A DNA stretch of 64,000 bases, from contig NZ_JAFEUV020000004.1 of assembly GCF_017355915.2 (NCBI RefSeq), positions 310,001-374,000 of the forward strand, in the 5' to 3' direction. Positions 44,368 through 52,283 of this stretch are shown here, piece by piece. The notes under the pieces are model-generated. The model was not told the origin of the DNA. It ran no database searches and worked only from the letters and a program-made list of their open reading frames with translations. The stretch is from Telluribacter roseus (lineage in GTDB: Bacteria > Bacteroidota > Bacteroidia > Cytophagales > Spirosomataceae). The stretch's first letter is position 1, and each line of letters starts with the position of its first letter. The translations under genes were made by a program, and so were the position numbers.

Positions 44368-44410
44368 AAAATACGCGCGTTCCGGAAAGAAATGATTCTG
44401 AGCGTATTTT
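44368..44410. promoter_or_regulatory. Inverted repeat, possible upstream activator site
   Basis: AAAATACGC at 44368-44376 is matched by its reverse complement GCGTATTTT at 44402-44410, 25 bases apart. It lies about 100-145 bases before the predicted sigma-54 start point, the usual range for NtrC-type enhancer sites. The wide spacing is unusual for a single dimer site, so each arm may bind one dimer of a tandem pair. Confidence 0.4.
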
Positions 44411-44484
44411 CAATAAGTGCTTTCTGCTAAGCGGATTATGCCAGAGAAAATAATTTCGATGTAAATAATCAACGGCGATAAAAG

Positions 44485-44501
44485 TTGGCACGGCACTTGC
44501 T
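44485..44501 (+). promoter_or_regulatory. Sigma-54 (-24/-12) promoter
   Basis: TTGGCAC-GGCAC-TTGCT at 44485-44501 fits the sigma-54 consensus TGGCAC-N5-TTGCW exactly, with the GG (44487-44488) and GC (44499-44500) dinucleotides 12 bases apart. Transcription would start near 44512, about 49 nt before the ATG at 44561. Sigma-54 promoters need an enhancer-binding activator such as the regulator encoded at 5268-6638. Confidence 0.8.
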
Positions 44502-44560
44502 AATAAGTTACATATCTGTGTAAAATGAATCTTTAAGTCCCTCCCAAACAACTACTTATT

Positions 44561-44704
44561 ATGAAGAAGCTTTCTTTGATCCTATTAGTTGCGCTTGTAG
44601 CATTTGTAGCGGCCTGCAGTACTATCAGTACTAACAAGGTCGAAACCAAAGAGAACCCCGCTGTGAATGTAGATTACGATTTGAGTACCGTTAGTAACTG
44701 GTAA
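44561..44704 (+). CDS. 47-residue lipoprotein under a sigma-54 promoter
   Basis: Translation gives 47 residues: a short Lys-Lys N-terminus, hydrophobic LILLVALVAFV, lipobox 'VAAC' and only about 29 mature residues rich in Thr, Asn and Val. It is preceded by the sigma-54 promoter and followed 40 bases later by a terminator, so it is a complete transcription unit of roughly 270 nt. It resembles entericidin-like or toxin-like tiny lipoproteins only in size; function is unknown. Confidence 0.75.
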   Translation: MKKLSLILLVALVAFVAACSTISTNKVETKENPAVNVDYDLSTVSNW

Positions 44705-44742
44705 TCAGTATTAATTGATACATACAAGAAGCTAGTAATACA

Positions 44743-44783
44743 AGAGGCACTCAGGGGTATCCCCCGAATGCCTCTCTTTTTTT
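44743..44783 (+). terminator. Terminator of the 47-residue lipoprotein gene
   Basis: AGAGGCA (44743-44749) pairs with TGCCTCT (44769-44775), with an inner AGGGG/CCCCC helix, followed by seven T residues at 44777-44783. Confidence 0.85.
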
Positions 44784-45000
44784 GGCCAAATGGAGTACTA
44801 CCGGCTGCCCCGGGACCCCGATTTATAACTCACTGCGCCAGGATTGCGCTACGGTGGTGCAAGTGCCCAGTAGCAGTACCATGAGCGGAATAAATGGTTT
44901 GTACGTGCAGGTGGTTAGGAATAGGGTACTACCATGGTAAGGCAGCGGCTGACCTGACCTACTTAGCAGAAGAGCAGGAGGGGAAGGATGAAGGGCCGAA
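44784..45000. other. Gene-free spacer between two terminators
   Basis: I see no gene, promoter pair or repeat in this stretch, which lies between a plus-strand terminator on the left and a minus-strand terminator on the right. A 64-codon minus frame here has a low-quality translation. Confidence 0.5.
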
Positions 45001-45037
45001 AACAAAAAAGCCTTCACCCAATGCGGGTGAAGGCTTT
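45001..45037 (-). terminator. Terminator of the 78-residue membrane protein gene
   Basis: AAAGCCTTCACCC (45007-45019) pairs with GGGTGAAGGCTTT (45025-45037), 13 bp with a 5-nt loop. On the minus strand a U-tract (TTTTTTG) follows. It lies 18 bases after the stop codon at 45056. Confidence 0.9.
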
Positions 45038-45055
45038 CCGGATATAGTTACCTAC

Positions 45056-45292
45056 TTAACGATCCGCGGTTGTACGACCACCACCTCTTGAAACTGCTAC
45101 GAGCAGGATGATGAAAATAGCCGCACCGACCACCCAGGCTACCGGGTTGGAGTACCAGGCGGCTTCACCACCACTATTGATATCAACGTTTACATCAAGT
45201 TCTTTTTCCTGGGCAAAGGCTACAGCGTGTCCTAGCATAGCGGCAAAAAACAGAACTATTCTGTTCCATGCATTTTTGAGTTTCTGTTCCAT
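45056..45292 (-). CDS. Small exported membrane protein (78 aa)
   Basis: A 78-residue protein with an N-terminal signal-like segment (RIVLFFAAMLGHAVAFAQ), a short acidic outer loop 'EKELDVNVDINSGGE', and a membrane helix 'VAWVVGAAIFIILLVAVSRGGG'. Short proteins of this plan (a Val-Asp-Val-Asn loop before a C-terminal helix) are common near regulators in Cytophagales. Function is unknown. It forms its own unit with a strong terminator. Confidence 0.72.
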   Translation of the reverse strand: MEQKLKNAWNRIVLFFAAMLGHAVAFAQEKELDVNVDINSGGEAAWYSNPVAWVVGAAIFIILLVAVSRGGGRTTADR

Positions 45293-45371
45293 ACAATGAG
45301 TGTAATAAGGATATGAAAACTAAGTTATGTACTTATATTCATACATATTATAAAAATAATGCCAGCCGTAG

Positions 45372-46247
45372 CTACGCCTGATCCTGCTCACTGGGCTTGC
45401 TGAGAATGGAATTTCTAAACTCATTGGGCGTCATGCCATAGTACTTCCTGAATAGCTTGTTGAGGTGGCTGCCATCCGTAAAGCCAAACTCGTAGGTTAT
45501 CTGCGACACGCTGAGGCTACTGTACAGGAGGCGGTTTTCGATCAGCTTGAGCTTGTACTTCATAATATACTGCTGCAGTGACTCGCCAGTCTGATCCTTG
45601 AAGAGGGTACTCAGGTAGCTGGCCGAGTAGTTAAACCGGGCTACCAGCTGCTCGATCCGGAGCAACTCGGGCTGCCGTATGTGCTGCCGGATGTACAGCA
45701 CCACCTCCTCAATGAGCTTCTGATTGCGGGTATCTTTCCGCCGTACCAGGTCCTGTCGCACCATATTTCGGGCCAGTATACCCAGAATGGCCTTCATGAT
45801 ACCGTTCATGATGAGCTCGTAGGAGCCTTCCTCGCGGTGGGTGTACTCATGGATCAGCACCGTGAGCAGGTGCTCGAGGAGTGCTTTCTGCTGACTGTCT
45901 GCTACTACCGAACCAGTAGCTTGGTAGGGCGAATGTAGCAGCGACTCCACAGTACGGATCCAGTTGGGGGACTTGGGCTGGCTGTGGTCTTCCAGGAATA
46001 CTTCGGTAAAGCGTATGTAGCAAAAGTGCGTATGCTCCTGGATGTCGAAGTAGTGATAGTCGTCGGGCCCCAGCAGGAACACATCCCCGGCCGCGTATTG
46101 GAAAATGTTATCATTGATACAGTGCCGGCCCCGCCCATCCCGGATAAAGATGATCTCGAAGTAGCTGTGATTATGGACCGGATGCTGCCACTCACTGGCT
46201 TCAAATACATAGATATTGAACGGCTCGTACTGGATATAGCGCTTCAT
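45372..46247 (-). CDS. AraC family transcriptional regulator
   Basis: A 291-residue regulator. The N-terminal half (about 10-150) is a cupin-like sensor ('FNIYVFEASEWQHPVHNHSYFEI'). The C-terminal AraC domain (about 188-285) has two helix-turn-helix units, 'IEQLVARFNYSASYLSTLFKD' and 'VSQITYEFGFTDGSHLNKLFRKYYGMTPNEFR'. It is divergent from the DUF1080 gene at 46375. The sensor likely binds a sugar or related ligand and controls that gene; the spacer between them contains two direct TTGTACA repeats. Confidence 0.93.
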   Translation of the reverse strand: MKRYIQYEPFNIYVFEASEWQHPVHNHSYFEIIFIRDGRGRHCINDNIFQYAAGDVFLLGPDDYHYFDIQEHTHFCYIRFTEVFLEDHSQPKSPNWIRTVESLLHSPYQATGSVVADSQQKALLEHLLTVLIHEYTHREEGSYELIMNGIMKAILGILARNMVRQDLVRRKDTRNQKLIEEVVLYIRQHIRQPELLRIEQLVARFNYSASYLSTLFKDQTGESLQQYIMKYKLKLIENRLLYSSLSVSQITYEFGFTDGSHLNKLFRKYYGMTPNEFRNSILSKPSEQDQA

Positions 46248-46275
46248 AATAGGTATCTACCAATTTACAATGGAT

Positions 46276-46313
46276 TTGTACAATAAGGCTTGTACATCGC
46301 TTCTCTACTTTTG
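46276..46313 (+). promoter_or_regulatory. Candidate AraC-type operator and -7 box before the DUF1080 gene
   Basis: TTGTACA is repeated directly at 46276-46282 and 46290-46296, and TACTTTTG (46306-46313) matches the Bacteroidota -7 box TAnnTTTG exactly. AraC-family proteins usually bind direct repeats next to the promoter. There is no TTG at normal -33 spacing, consistent with an activator-dependent promoter. Confidence 0.5.
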
Positions 46314-46374
46314 ACTAACCAATCAATCTTACTACCAATACGGTATCAGCAGTACCGGCACATTAACTATTCCT

Positions 46375-47481
46375 ATGATGCAAAAACCAATCAATCTTCT
46401 TGCAGCTGCTTTCACAGCCCTCCTGCTCATCAATGGAGGAGACGCTCAGGCCCAGAGTGCGGCGAAGTGGCAGAGCCTGTTCAATGGCAAGGACTTCAGC
46501 GGGTGGGGGACCTACCTGGTTCCGTCCAAATCGGCCGCCGACCAGACGCCCATCGGGCTCAACAAAGACCCGCACGGTGTATTCAAAGTGACCGACGGGA
46601 TGATCCACGTATCCGGTCAGGACTGGGGCGGAGTGTTTACGGATAAATCGTACAGCAACTACCACCTCCGGTACCAGGTGAAGTTCGGTACCAAGAAATG
46701 GCCCCCCCGCGAAAACGCGGTAGCCGACGGCGGTCTGCTCTTTCACTGCTCACTGCCGTACGACTACGGCTCCAAGTGCTGGATGCGTAGTATTGAGATG
46801 CAGATTCAGGAAACCGACATCGGTGATTACCACAACGTAGGAGCGGGGGTGCCACTGCTGGCCTTTTCGCCGTCCAAAGACGATACCGACGATGTCAACC
46901 AATACGACCCTTTTGCACCCCTGCGGCCTACCGATAAGCGGGTGTTCCGCTCGGGCAACTTTGAGAGCAGACCCGACGACTGGACCACCGGTGAGCTGGT
47001 GGCCCGCGGAGCCGACGCGGTATTTATCGTCAATGGATTCGTGGTGAACCGCCTGTATAACATCTACCGGGCTGATCTGCAGCAGCAGACTACCAGCGGC
47101 CAGATCCAGTTCCAGAGCGAAGGTGCTGAGCACTTCCTGAAAGATATCGAACTACGTCCCATCCAGTTCCAGCAGAAGGGGGAGCCCAGGCTGGTAAGTA
47201 CCCGCCAGGATATACAGATCTCGGAAAAGGGCGCACAGACCATCGAAGTCGAGAACAAGGGTGAGGAGGTGGAGCTCATAGCGGCCGAGCTAATCGGTAA
47301 GGAGCTGGAGCAGTTTGATGTGAAGCTGCCGAAGTTTCCGCTTACACTTAAGAGGGGCGAAAAACTGAGGATACCCGTCCAGGCCCGTACCGGAAGTACT
47401 TCGGGTAATCAGGTAAAGTTCCGGCTGGAAACCGTACTGGGGCCGGTCAATGATTTTGCTGTCAACCTGAGGGTGCAGTAA
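46375..47481 (+). CDS. DUF1080 (3-keto-disaccharide hydrolase-like) protein with Ig-like C-terminus
   Basis: A 368-residue secreted protein with signal peptide (AAAFTALLLINGGDAQAQ). Residues about 30-262 are the DUF1080 concanavalin-like domain, with 'WQSLFNGKDFSGW' at its start as in most members and 'GGLLFHCSLPYDYGSKCWMRSIEMQIQETDIGDYH' in the middle. Residues about 265-368 form an extra beta domain of DUF1573 or Ig type that other members here lack. The family includes hydrolases of 3-keto-glycosides. It is divergent from, and probably controlled by, the AraC regulator. Confidence 0.85.
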   Translation: MMQKPINLLAAAFTALLLINGGDAQAQSAAKWQSLFNGKDFSGWGTYLVPSKSAADQTPIGLNKDPHGVFKVTDGMIHVSGQDWGGVFTDKSYSNYHLRYQVKFGTKKWPPRENAVADGGLLFHCSLPYDYGSKCWMRSIEMQIQETDIGDYHNVGAGVPLLAFSPSKDDTDDVNQYDPFAPLRPTDKRVFRSGNFESRPDDWTTGELVARGADAVFIVNGFVVNRLYNIYRADLQQQTTSGQIQFQSEGAEHFLKDIELRPIQFQQKGEPRLVSTRQDIQISEKGAQTIEVENKGEEVELIAAELIGKELEQFDVKLPKFPLTLKRGEKLRIPVQARTGSTSGNQVKFRLETVLGPVNDFAVNLRVQ

Positions 47482-47510
47482 ACGTAGAGTTAGAGAGGAG
47501 TAAAACAGTT

Positions 47511-47536
47511 AGGGGTACCGGATTTCCGGTACCCCT
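47511..47536 (+). terminator. Hairpin downstream of the DUF1080 gene
   Basis: AGGGGTACCGGA pairs perfectly with TCCGGTACCCCT, 12 bp with a 2-base centre. It lies 29 bases after the stop codon at 47481. It lacks a strong U-tract (TTAATTCT follows), so termination is likely but not certain; the minus-strand regulator gene ends nearby at 47584 and may use it too. Confidence 0.6.
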
Positions 47537-47583
47537 TAATTCTGCAGTAGATGTATAGTTGTTTTCAGGTTATTGCTGGGTCA

Positions 47584-47982
47584 CTAGGCCACCTTCAGTA
47601 GGTCTTTGAGGCGGCTGATGGAGATGGGCTTGGTGATATACTCCGATACTTCCTTGTAGCTTTTGGCCCTTTCCAGGTCTTCCGGGTCGATGGACGAGCT
47701 CACCATGTATATGGTAATGTCCTTGCTGATGCTCTCCTTCAGCTTCACAAACTCATTCAGAAAATCCCAGCCGTTCATGACGGGCATGTTGATATCCAGT
47801 AGTATGATTTCGGGCAGGGCACTGTCGTCATGGATATTTTCCAGGATATGACGGATTGCTTTTTCTCCGTCTTCAAAAACCAGCAGATTATTACACAGCT
47901 TGTAGGTCTCTATAATTTTGGACAACCCAAACACATAAATGTGGCTATCGTCAATGATATAGGCTGTGTCAATCTTTTTCAT
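47584..47982 (-). CDS. Single-domain response regulator
   Basis: A 132-residue receiver-only protein. The acceptor Asp lies in 'IILLDINMPVMNGWDF' and the conserved Thr/Ser and Lys are in 'YMVSSSID' and 'EYITKPIS'. It lacks an output domain and is of the PAS-linked CheY-like type that is common in Cytophagales. Its ATG overlaps the stop codon of the kinase gene (TGATG), so the two are coupled and the kinase is its likely partner. Confidence 0.93.
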   Translation of the reverse strand: MKKIDTAYIIDDSHIYVFGLSKIIETYKLCNNLLVFEDGEKAIRHILENIHDDSALPEIILLDINMPVMNGWDFLNEFVKLKESISKDITIYMVSSSIDPEDLERAKSYKEVSEYITKPISISRLKDLLKVA

Positions 47983-49475
47983 CAGAATGTGATTTTGTAT
48001 GTAGATCCGCTGGCAGAAACAGCCTGGACATCTATGCTTACTCCCAGAGCTTCTACCTGGCCCCTGGTAAGGTACTGGCTGATCCCACGCGCGGCCGGAT
48101 GGGCATGGATGGTCTCGTAGCGGCTGAACAGATCCGTCTCAAACTTCGACTGGTCTATTCCTACACCATTGTCCGTTACGGTAAGTACAGGTCTGTTGTC
48201 TTCGAGGGAGGTGCTGATCCGGACGGTGGGGGTACGGTCGGGATGGCGGTACTTGATGGCGTTCAGCACCAGGCTCAGCAGGATGCTCTGTAAAAAGGCG
48301 GGATTGGTAACAATAGTGTTGCACTCAAGCTGGCCCTCCACGATCTGCACCTGATGCGACTGGAGGTCGTCCTGGAGGGCTTCGCGGGTGAGCTGTATAT
48401 AGTCAGCTACATCGAGGCTCTGCTTGTCCTGTGTAATATCCTGCTGTACGTATATGACCTCGTTGAGCTGGCCGATGGTCTGGTTAAGTTCGGCCGATAT
48501 ATGTTCAATAAACGAGAGGATCCTGTTTCTTTCGTCTTCGCTGTTACTGATCTTCATGACCTCCAGCATCATTTCCAGATTACCAGCGTGCGAGCGCAGG
48601 TTGTGCGAAACGATGAAGGCAAAGTCAAGCAGGCGGTTATTCTGTCGGGTGATGGTATGCAGGGAGTCCGTAAACTGAATTTCCCGCAGCTTCTGCGTAT
48701 GTATATCCTGCAGAACACCCCTGAGCCCGGCTACCTTGCCCCCGGTAGTACTAATGGGCTTGCCTGTCAGTCGTACCCATATCTTATTCTTCTGTGCGGT
48801 TATAAGCTGCAGCTCAAGATCAAAGGGAGCCTCCTCCGCGATGGCATTTACAAGCTGCTCCTGAATCGTCTGCTGCGATGCTTCCGTAAAATACCCGGCG
48901 ATATCCTCTACCTGCACTGGCTGGCCCTGGGGTAAGCCAAAGATATCGTACATGGTACTGGTCCAGAATAGCTCGTGCCGGTCCAGGTAATACTCCCATC
49001 CACCTACCCGGGCCAGGGTCTGGGTTTCTTCCAGGAGTTGCTTGCTACGCTCCAGCTCTTCGAGGCTTTGTACCTGCTGATCAATGTTGATGACAGTACC
49101 TACCATATATACCGGCTCACCCGCCGGGTTAAACTGGGCCTGCCCCGTCGTCTCAAACCAGCGGTAGCCGCCATCCTTATGCTTCAGCCGGACGGGATGC
49201 TTATAGGGCTGGTGGTGATGGATGTGATTGTTAAGAGCCTGACTGGTTATTGACTGGTCATCGGGGTGCAGGAGTATAGTCAGGAAGTTTTCGTTTGAAG
49301 CCTCAATCTCCTGGTCTTCATAACCGAGCATTTCATACAGACGCTTGCTCCACCATTCCTGACCAGTCAGTACATCCCACTTCCATACGCCCGCATTGCT
49401 GCCCTCCAAAAGCAGGGAAAGCGTCTCGCTTGCGTTTTCCAGTAGTCCGAGTGTATGTATATTAGTTGTCTCCAT
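47982..49475 (-). CDS. PAS-domain sensor histidine kinase
   Basis: A cytosolic kinase of 497 residues from the ATG at 49475 (open frame runs seven codons further). Two PAS/PAC domains (about 15-140 and 145-265, each ending in a PAC-type strand) precede a dimerisation region with 'IVSHNLRSHAGNLEMMLEVM', the HisKA_3/HWE-like H-box, and a GHKL ATPase domain ('TVTDNGVGID'). No membrane segment is present, so it senses a cytosolic signal. A minus-strand TATTTTTG at 49582-49589 is a possible promoter box. Its partner regulator follows. Confidence 0.9.
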   Translation of the reverse strand: METTNIHTLGLLENASETLSLLLEGSNAGVWKWDVLTGQEWWSKRLYEMLGYEDQEIEASNENFLTILLHPDDQSITSQALNNHIHHHQPYKHPVRLKHKDGGYRWFETTGQAQFNPAGEPVYMVGTVINIDQQVQSLEELERSKQLLEETQTLARVGGWEYYLDRHELFWTSTMYDIFGLPQGQPVQVEDIAGYFTEASQQTIQEQLVNAIAEEAPFDLELQLITAQKNKIWVRLTGKPISTTGGKVAGLRGVLQDIHTQKLREIQFTDSLHTITRQNNRLLDFAFIVSHNLRSHAGNLEMMLEVMKISNSEDERNRILSFIEHISAELNQTIGQLNEVIYVQQDITQDKQSLDVADYIQLTREALQDDLQSHQVQIVEGQLECNTIVTNPAFLQSILLSLVLNAIKYRHPDRTPTVRISTSLEDNRPVLTVTDNGVGIDQSKFETDLFSRYETIHAHPAARGISQYLTRGQVEALGVSIDVQAVSASGSTYKITF

Positions 49476-49737
49476 GGAGCATGTTGCCTTACCCACACCC
49501 TCAGTGGTAATAAGGACTCGGGTGGTGTGGGCAGCCTATAATTATGCAGTCTTAAATGTATAGACTTAAGCTATGCTACCGCAAAAATATTCGATGAACA
49601 GTACTTTTTTCGGCTTTATTGGTTTTTGCCCGGAAAGAATCAGCATGATACCATTATACTAAGTGATATAGTCATTCAGATATTTCAGAGCTGGGGCCGG
49701 TCCTGAAAAAGACACTTTCGTATTGAATCATATCTTC

Positions 49738-49745
49738 TATATTTG
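49738..49745 (+). promoter_or_regulatory. Candidate -7 box of the peroxiredoxin gene
   Basis: TATATTTG is a perfect TAnnTTTG match about 60 bases before the ATG. A weak -33 element (CTTTCG near 49715-49720) is 17 bases upstream. The rest of the 309-base spacer (49497-49805) shows nothing else. Confidence 0.5.
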
Positions 49746-49805
49746 CGTTTATAAAGTCTATAAGCTTAATAGATTATTGTTTCCAAACTTCAAACCTACA
49801 CAACT

Positions 49806-50441
49806 ATGTCACTACGCTTAGGAGATGTTGCCCCTGATTTCGAGGCCAATACTACCCAGGGACCTATCCGTTTTCATGAATGGCTCGGCGATAGCTGGGG
49901 TATGCTTTTCTCTCACCCGGCCGATTTTACACCTGTATGTACTACTGAGCTAGGCAAAACAGCTCTTCTTCAGGGTGAGTTTGCAAAACGTAACGTTAAA
50001 GTAATAGCCGTAAGCGTAGACGACCTGGAGTCGCACAATCGCTGGATACCCGATATTAACGAGGTGACCGGCTCGGATGTAAACTTCCCGATCATTGCAG
50101 ACGAAGGCCGCAAGGTAGCCCAGCTGTATGATATGATCCACCCCAACGCCAGCGAAAAGTCAACCGTGCGTTCGGTATTCATCATTGGTCCTGACAAGAA
50201 GATCAAGCTGACGCTGACGTACCCTGCTTCGACGGGTCGTAACTTCAACGAGTTGCTCCGCGTGGTTGACTCGCTACAGCTTACCGCTAATCACTCGGTA
50301 GCTACTCCGGCTGACTGGAAAGACGGCGAAGATGTGATCGTGGTGCCTGCCGTTAGTACCGAAGATGCCGAGAAGAAGTTTACCAAAGGACTGCGTATTG
50401 TGAAGCCCTACCTGCGCTACACGCCACAGCCTAATAAGTAA
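49806..50441 (+). CDS. Peroxiredoxin, 1-Cys (Prx6) type
   Basis: A 211-residue thioredoxin-fold peroxidase. The peroxidatic Cys is in 'HPADFTPVCTTELG' (about residue 45) and the long C-terminal domain of Prx6 enzymes is present ('DWKDGEDVIVVPAVSTEDAEKKF', about 165-190). It reduces hydrogen peroxide and organic peroxides in the cytosol with an external thiol reductant. There is no second conserved Cys of the 2-Cys class. A single-gene unit with its own terminator. Confidence 0.95.
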   Translation: MSLRLGDVAPDFEANTTQGPIRFHEWLGDSWGMLFSHPADFTPVCTTELGKTALLQGEFAKRNVKVIAVSVDDLESHNRWIPDINEVTGSDVNFPIIADEGRKVAQLYDMIHPNASEKSTVRSVFIIGPDKKIKLTLTYPASTGRNFNELLRVVDSLQLTANHSVATPADWKDGEDVIVVPAVSTEDAEKKFTKGLRIVKPYLRYTPQPNK

Positions 50442-50474
50442 GGGTACTTCTGGTACTTACCTGTTTATATAATG

Positions 50475-50505
50475 GGCCCTTCTCTACATCGGGAAGGGCC
50501 TTTTT
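50475..50505 (+). terminator. Terminator of the peroxiredoxin gene
   Basis: GGCCCTTC (50475-50482) pairs with GAAGGGCC (50493-50500), followed by five T residues. It lies about 34 bases beyond the stop codon. Confidence 0.88.
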
Positions 50506-50584
50506 ACTTAAGTACTATAGTCACTACGATGATTTATGGCTCCGGTCAATCATATTTGTGGGCTCTTTGTATTTTTGTGGTGGT

Positions 50585-51388
50585 ATGGCGCGTAAAGCAC
50601 AACAATTTAAAACGAAGAAAGAACCCGATAAGAAACCCCTGCCGCTGATAGGGTGGGGCATTATCGCAGGAGTAGTGTTGCTCATCGGTGGGATCATCTG
50701 GTGGAATAGCTTCCGGAACGAGAACCAGTGGACGCACATCCAGCGGTTCGGGATCAGGCTACCTATGCGCTACCCTATACACGGTATTGATATTTCGCAT
50801 CACAACGCCACTATTGACTGGGACAAGCTGAAAGCCGTGAAGTCAGAAGGAGTCAGGATTGATTTCGTGTACATCAAGGCGACCGAAGGAGCTACCCACG
50901 CCGACCGCCAGTACGAGCGCAACTGGAAGGAGGCCCGTCGGGTAGGTATCCGCAGGGGGGCCTACCATTTTTATAATCCGCGGGTATACTCTAGCCTGCA
51001 GGCTGATAATTTTATCAGGAAAGTAAAAATGCAGGACGGGGACCTGCCCCCGGTACTGGATCTGGAAATAGAAGCCGGTAAGCCGGTTGATATCATTATT
51101 AAAGGTGTACGCAACTGGCTCACCATTGTAGAGAAGCACTACGGGGTGAAGCCTATTATCTATACCAACGAACACTTTTATCAGAAGTACATAGCCGGTA
51201 ATTTTGACGAGTACCCGCTCTGGCTGGCTGGCTACTCCCGCACCCACCTCGACGACCTGGCCGAAAATGCGCATGTCCTGTTCTGGCAACACAGCGAAAA
51301 AGGGTGGGTAGATGGTGTAAAGGGGTACGTTGATTTTAATGTGTACCTGCATGATGTGGAAACGTGGGGGGTAGTAGGAAAAAACTAA
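50585..51388 (+). CDS. Membrane-anchored GH25 lysozyme family protein
   Basis: A 267-residue protein from the ATG at 50585 (the frame is open to 50558). A basic start and a membrane helix (about 22-42, '[15 protein letters not shown]') precede a glycoside hydrolase family 25 domain (about 60-260): '[20 protein letters not shown]', '[14 protein letters not shown]' and '[10 protein letters not shown]' carry the conserved Asp/Glu catalytic residues. It would cut the beta-1,4 link of peptidoglycan in the periplasm. The RluF-type gene follows 11 bases downstream. Confidence 0.9.
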   Translation: MARKAQQFKTKKEPDKKPLPLIGWGIIAGVVLLIGGIIWWNSFRNENQWTHIQRFGIRLPMRYPIHGIDISHHNATIDWDKLKAVKSEGVRIDFVYIKATEGATHADRQYERNWKEARRVGIRRGAYHFYNPRVYSSLQADNFIRKVKMQDGDLPPVLDLEIEAGKPVDIIIKGVRNWLTIVEKHYGVKPIIYTNEHFYQKYIAGNFDEYPLWLAGYSRTHLDDLAENAHVLFWQHSEKGWVDGVKGYVDFNVYLHDVETWGVVGKN

Positions 51389-51399
51389 TAAGAAGTACA

Positions 51400-52185
51400 A
51401 TGGCAGACGAAAGCGCATCATCAACCCGATTGAACAAATACATCAGCGAAACAGGATTCTGTTCGCGACGCGAAGCCGATAAACTCATTGAACAGGGTAG
51501 GGTAACGATCAATGGCCGGCCGGCCGTGCTGGGTGATAAGGCCACCGATGAGGATGATGTCCGGATCAACGGGAAGCCTCTGAAGGCCAGGCGCAAGGCT
51601 GAGGTATATATTGCTTTTAATAAACCCGTTGGTATTACCTGTACTACGGAGCGGCACATCAAGGGTAATATCATTGACTACATCAAACACCCGGAGCGAA
51701 TCTTTCCCATCGGTCGCCTGGACAAGCCTTCCGAAGGCCTCATCTTCCTGACCAGCGACGGCGATATCGTCAACAAGATCCTGCGGGCGGGTAATAACCA
51801 CGAAAAAGAGTACGTGGTGACGGTGGATAAGCCCATCACGCCAGAGTTTGTCAACCGCATGAGTAATGGTGTACCTATCCTGGATACCGTTACCCGGAAA
51901 TGCTACGTCCGGAAAGAGAGCAGCTACGTATTTACCATTATCCTGACGCAGGGCCTCAACCGTCAGATCCGTCGGATGTGTGAGTACCTGGGCTATAACG
52001 TTACGCGCCTGAAGCGGGTCCGTATCATGAACGTAACCCTGCACAACCTACCAGTAGGGAAGTGGCGCAACCTCACCGCGGCCGAAATGGAAGAGATCAA
52101 CCGGATGGTAGCCAGCTCGACCAAAACCGAGGAAGGCTCCTACCTGTCAAACCAACGGGAAGACGATCTGGAAGCGTATGATTAA
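51400..52185 (+). CDS. Pseudouridine synthase, RluF-like
   Basis: A 261-residue RNA modification enzyme. An S4 RNA-binding domain (about 8-65, '[30 protein letters not shown]') precedes the RsuA-family catalytic domain with '[18 protein letters not shown]', whose Asp is the catalytic residue. Position of motifs and the long basic segment '[26 protein letters not shown]' favour RluF (23S U2604) over RsuA or RluB. Start at 51400 avoids overlap with the GH25 gene; the frame is open twelve codons earlier. A C-terminal acidic tail is present. Confidence 0.9.
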   Translation: MADESASSTRLNKYISETGFCSRREADKLIEQGRVTINGRPAVLGDKATDEDDVRINGKPLKARRKAEVYIAFNKPVGITCTTERHIKGNIIDYIKHPERIFPIGRLDKPSEGLIFLTSDGDIVNKILRAGNNHEKEYVVTVDKPITPEFVNRMSNGVPILDTVTRKCYVRKESSYVFTIILTQGLNRQIRRMCEYLGYNVTRLKRVRIMNVTLHNLPVGKWRNLTAAEMEEINRMVASSTKTEEGSYLSNQREDDLEAYD

Positions 52186-52283
52186 GTATACAGCTCAGGC
52201 TGGTACCTGTACTAGACTAAGCTGACCGGGTTCAGTAATTTTCGGGTAGGTTCTGCTTTTCAAGGTTGAACAAACCAGGTCTC

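Larger units (their letters stand above)
44081..44560. other. Spacer with control region of the 47-residue lipoprotein
   Basis: No gene is called here; the 106-codon minus frame at 44231-44551 lacks a protein-like pattern. The right half holds a sigma-54 promoter (44485-44501) and an upstream inverted repeat (44368-44410), listed separately. Confidence 0.5.

Noticed and set aside
44231-44551. 106-codon open frame on the minus strand
   Set aside because: The translation is rich in Arg, Cys and His in an irregular pattern, has no domain or signal features, and overlaps the sigma-54 promoter and the inverted repeat on the other strand.
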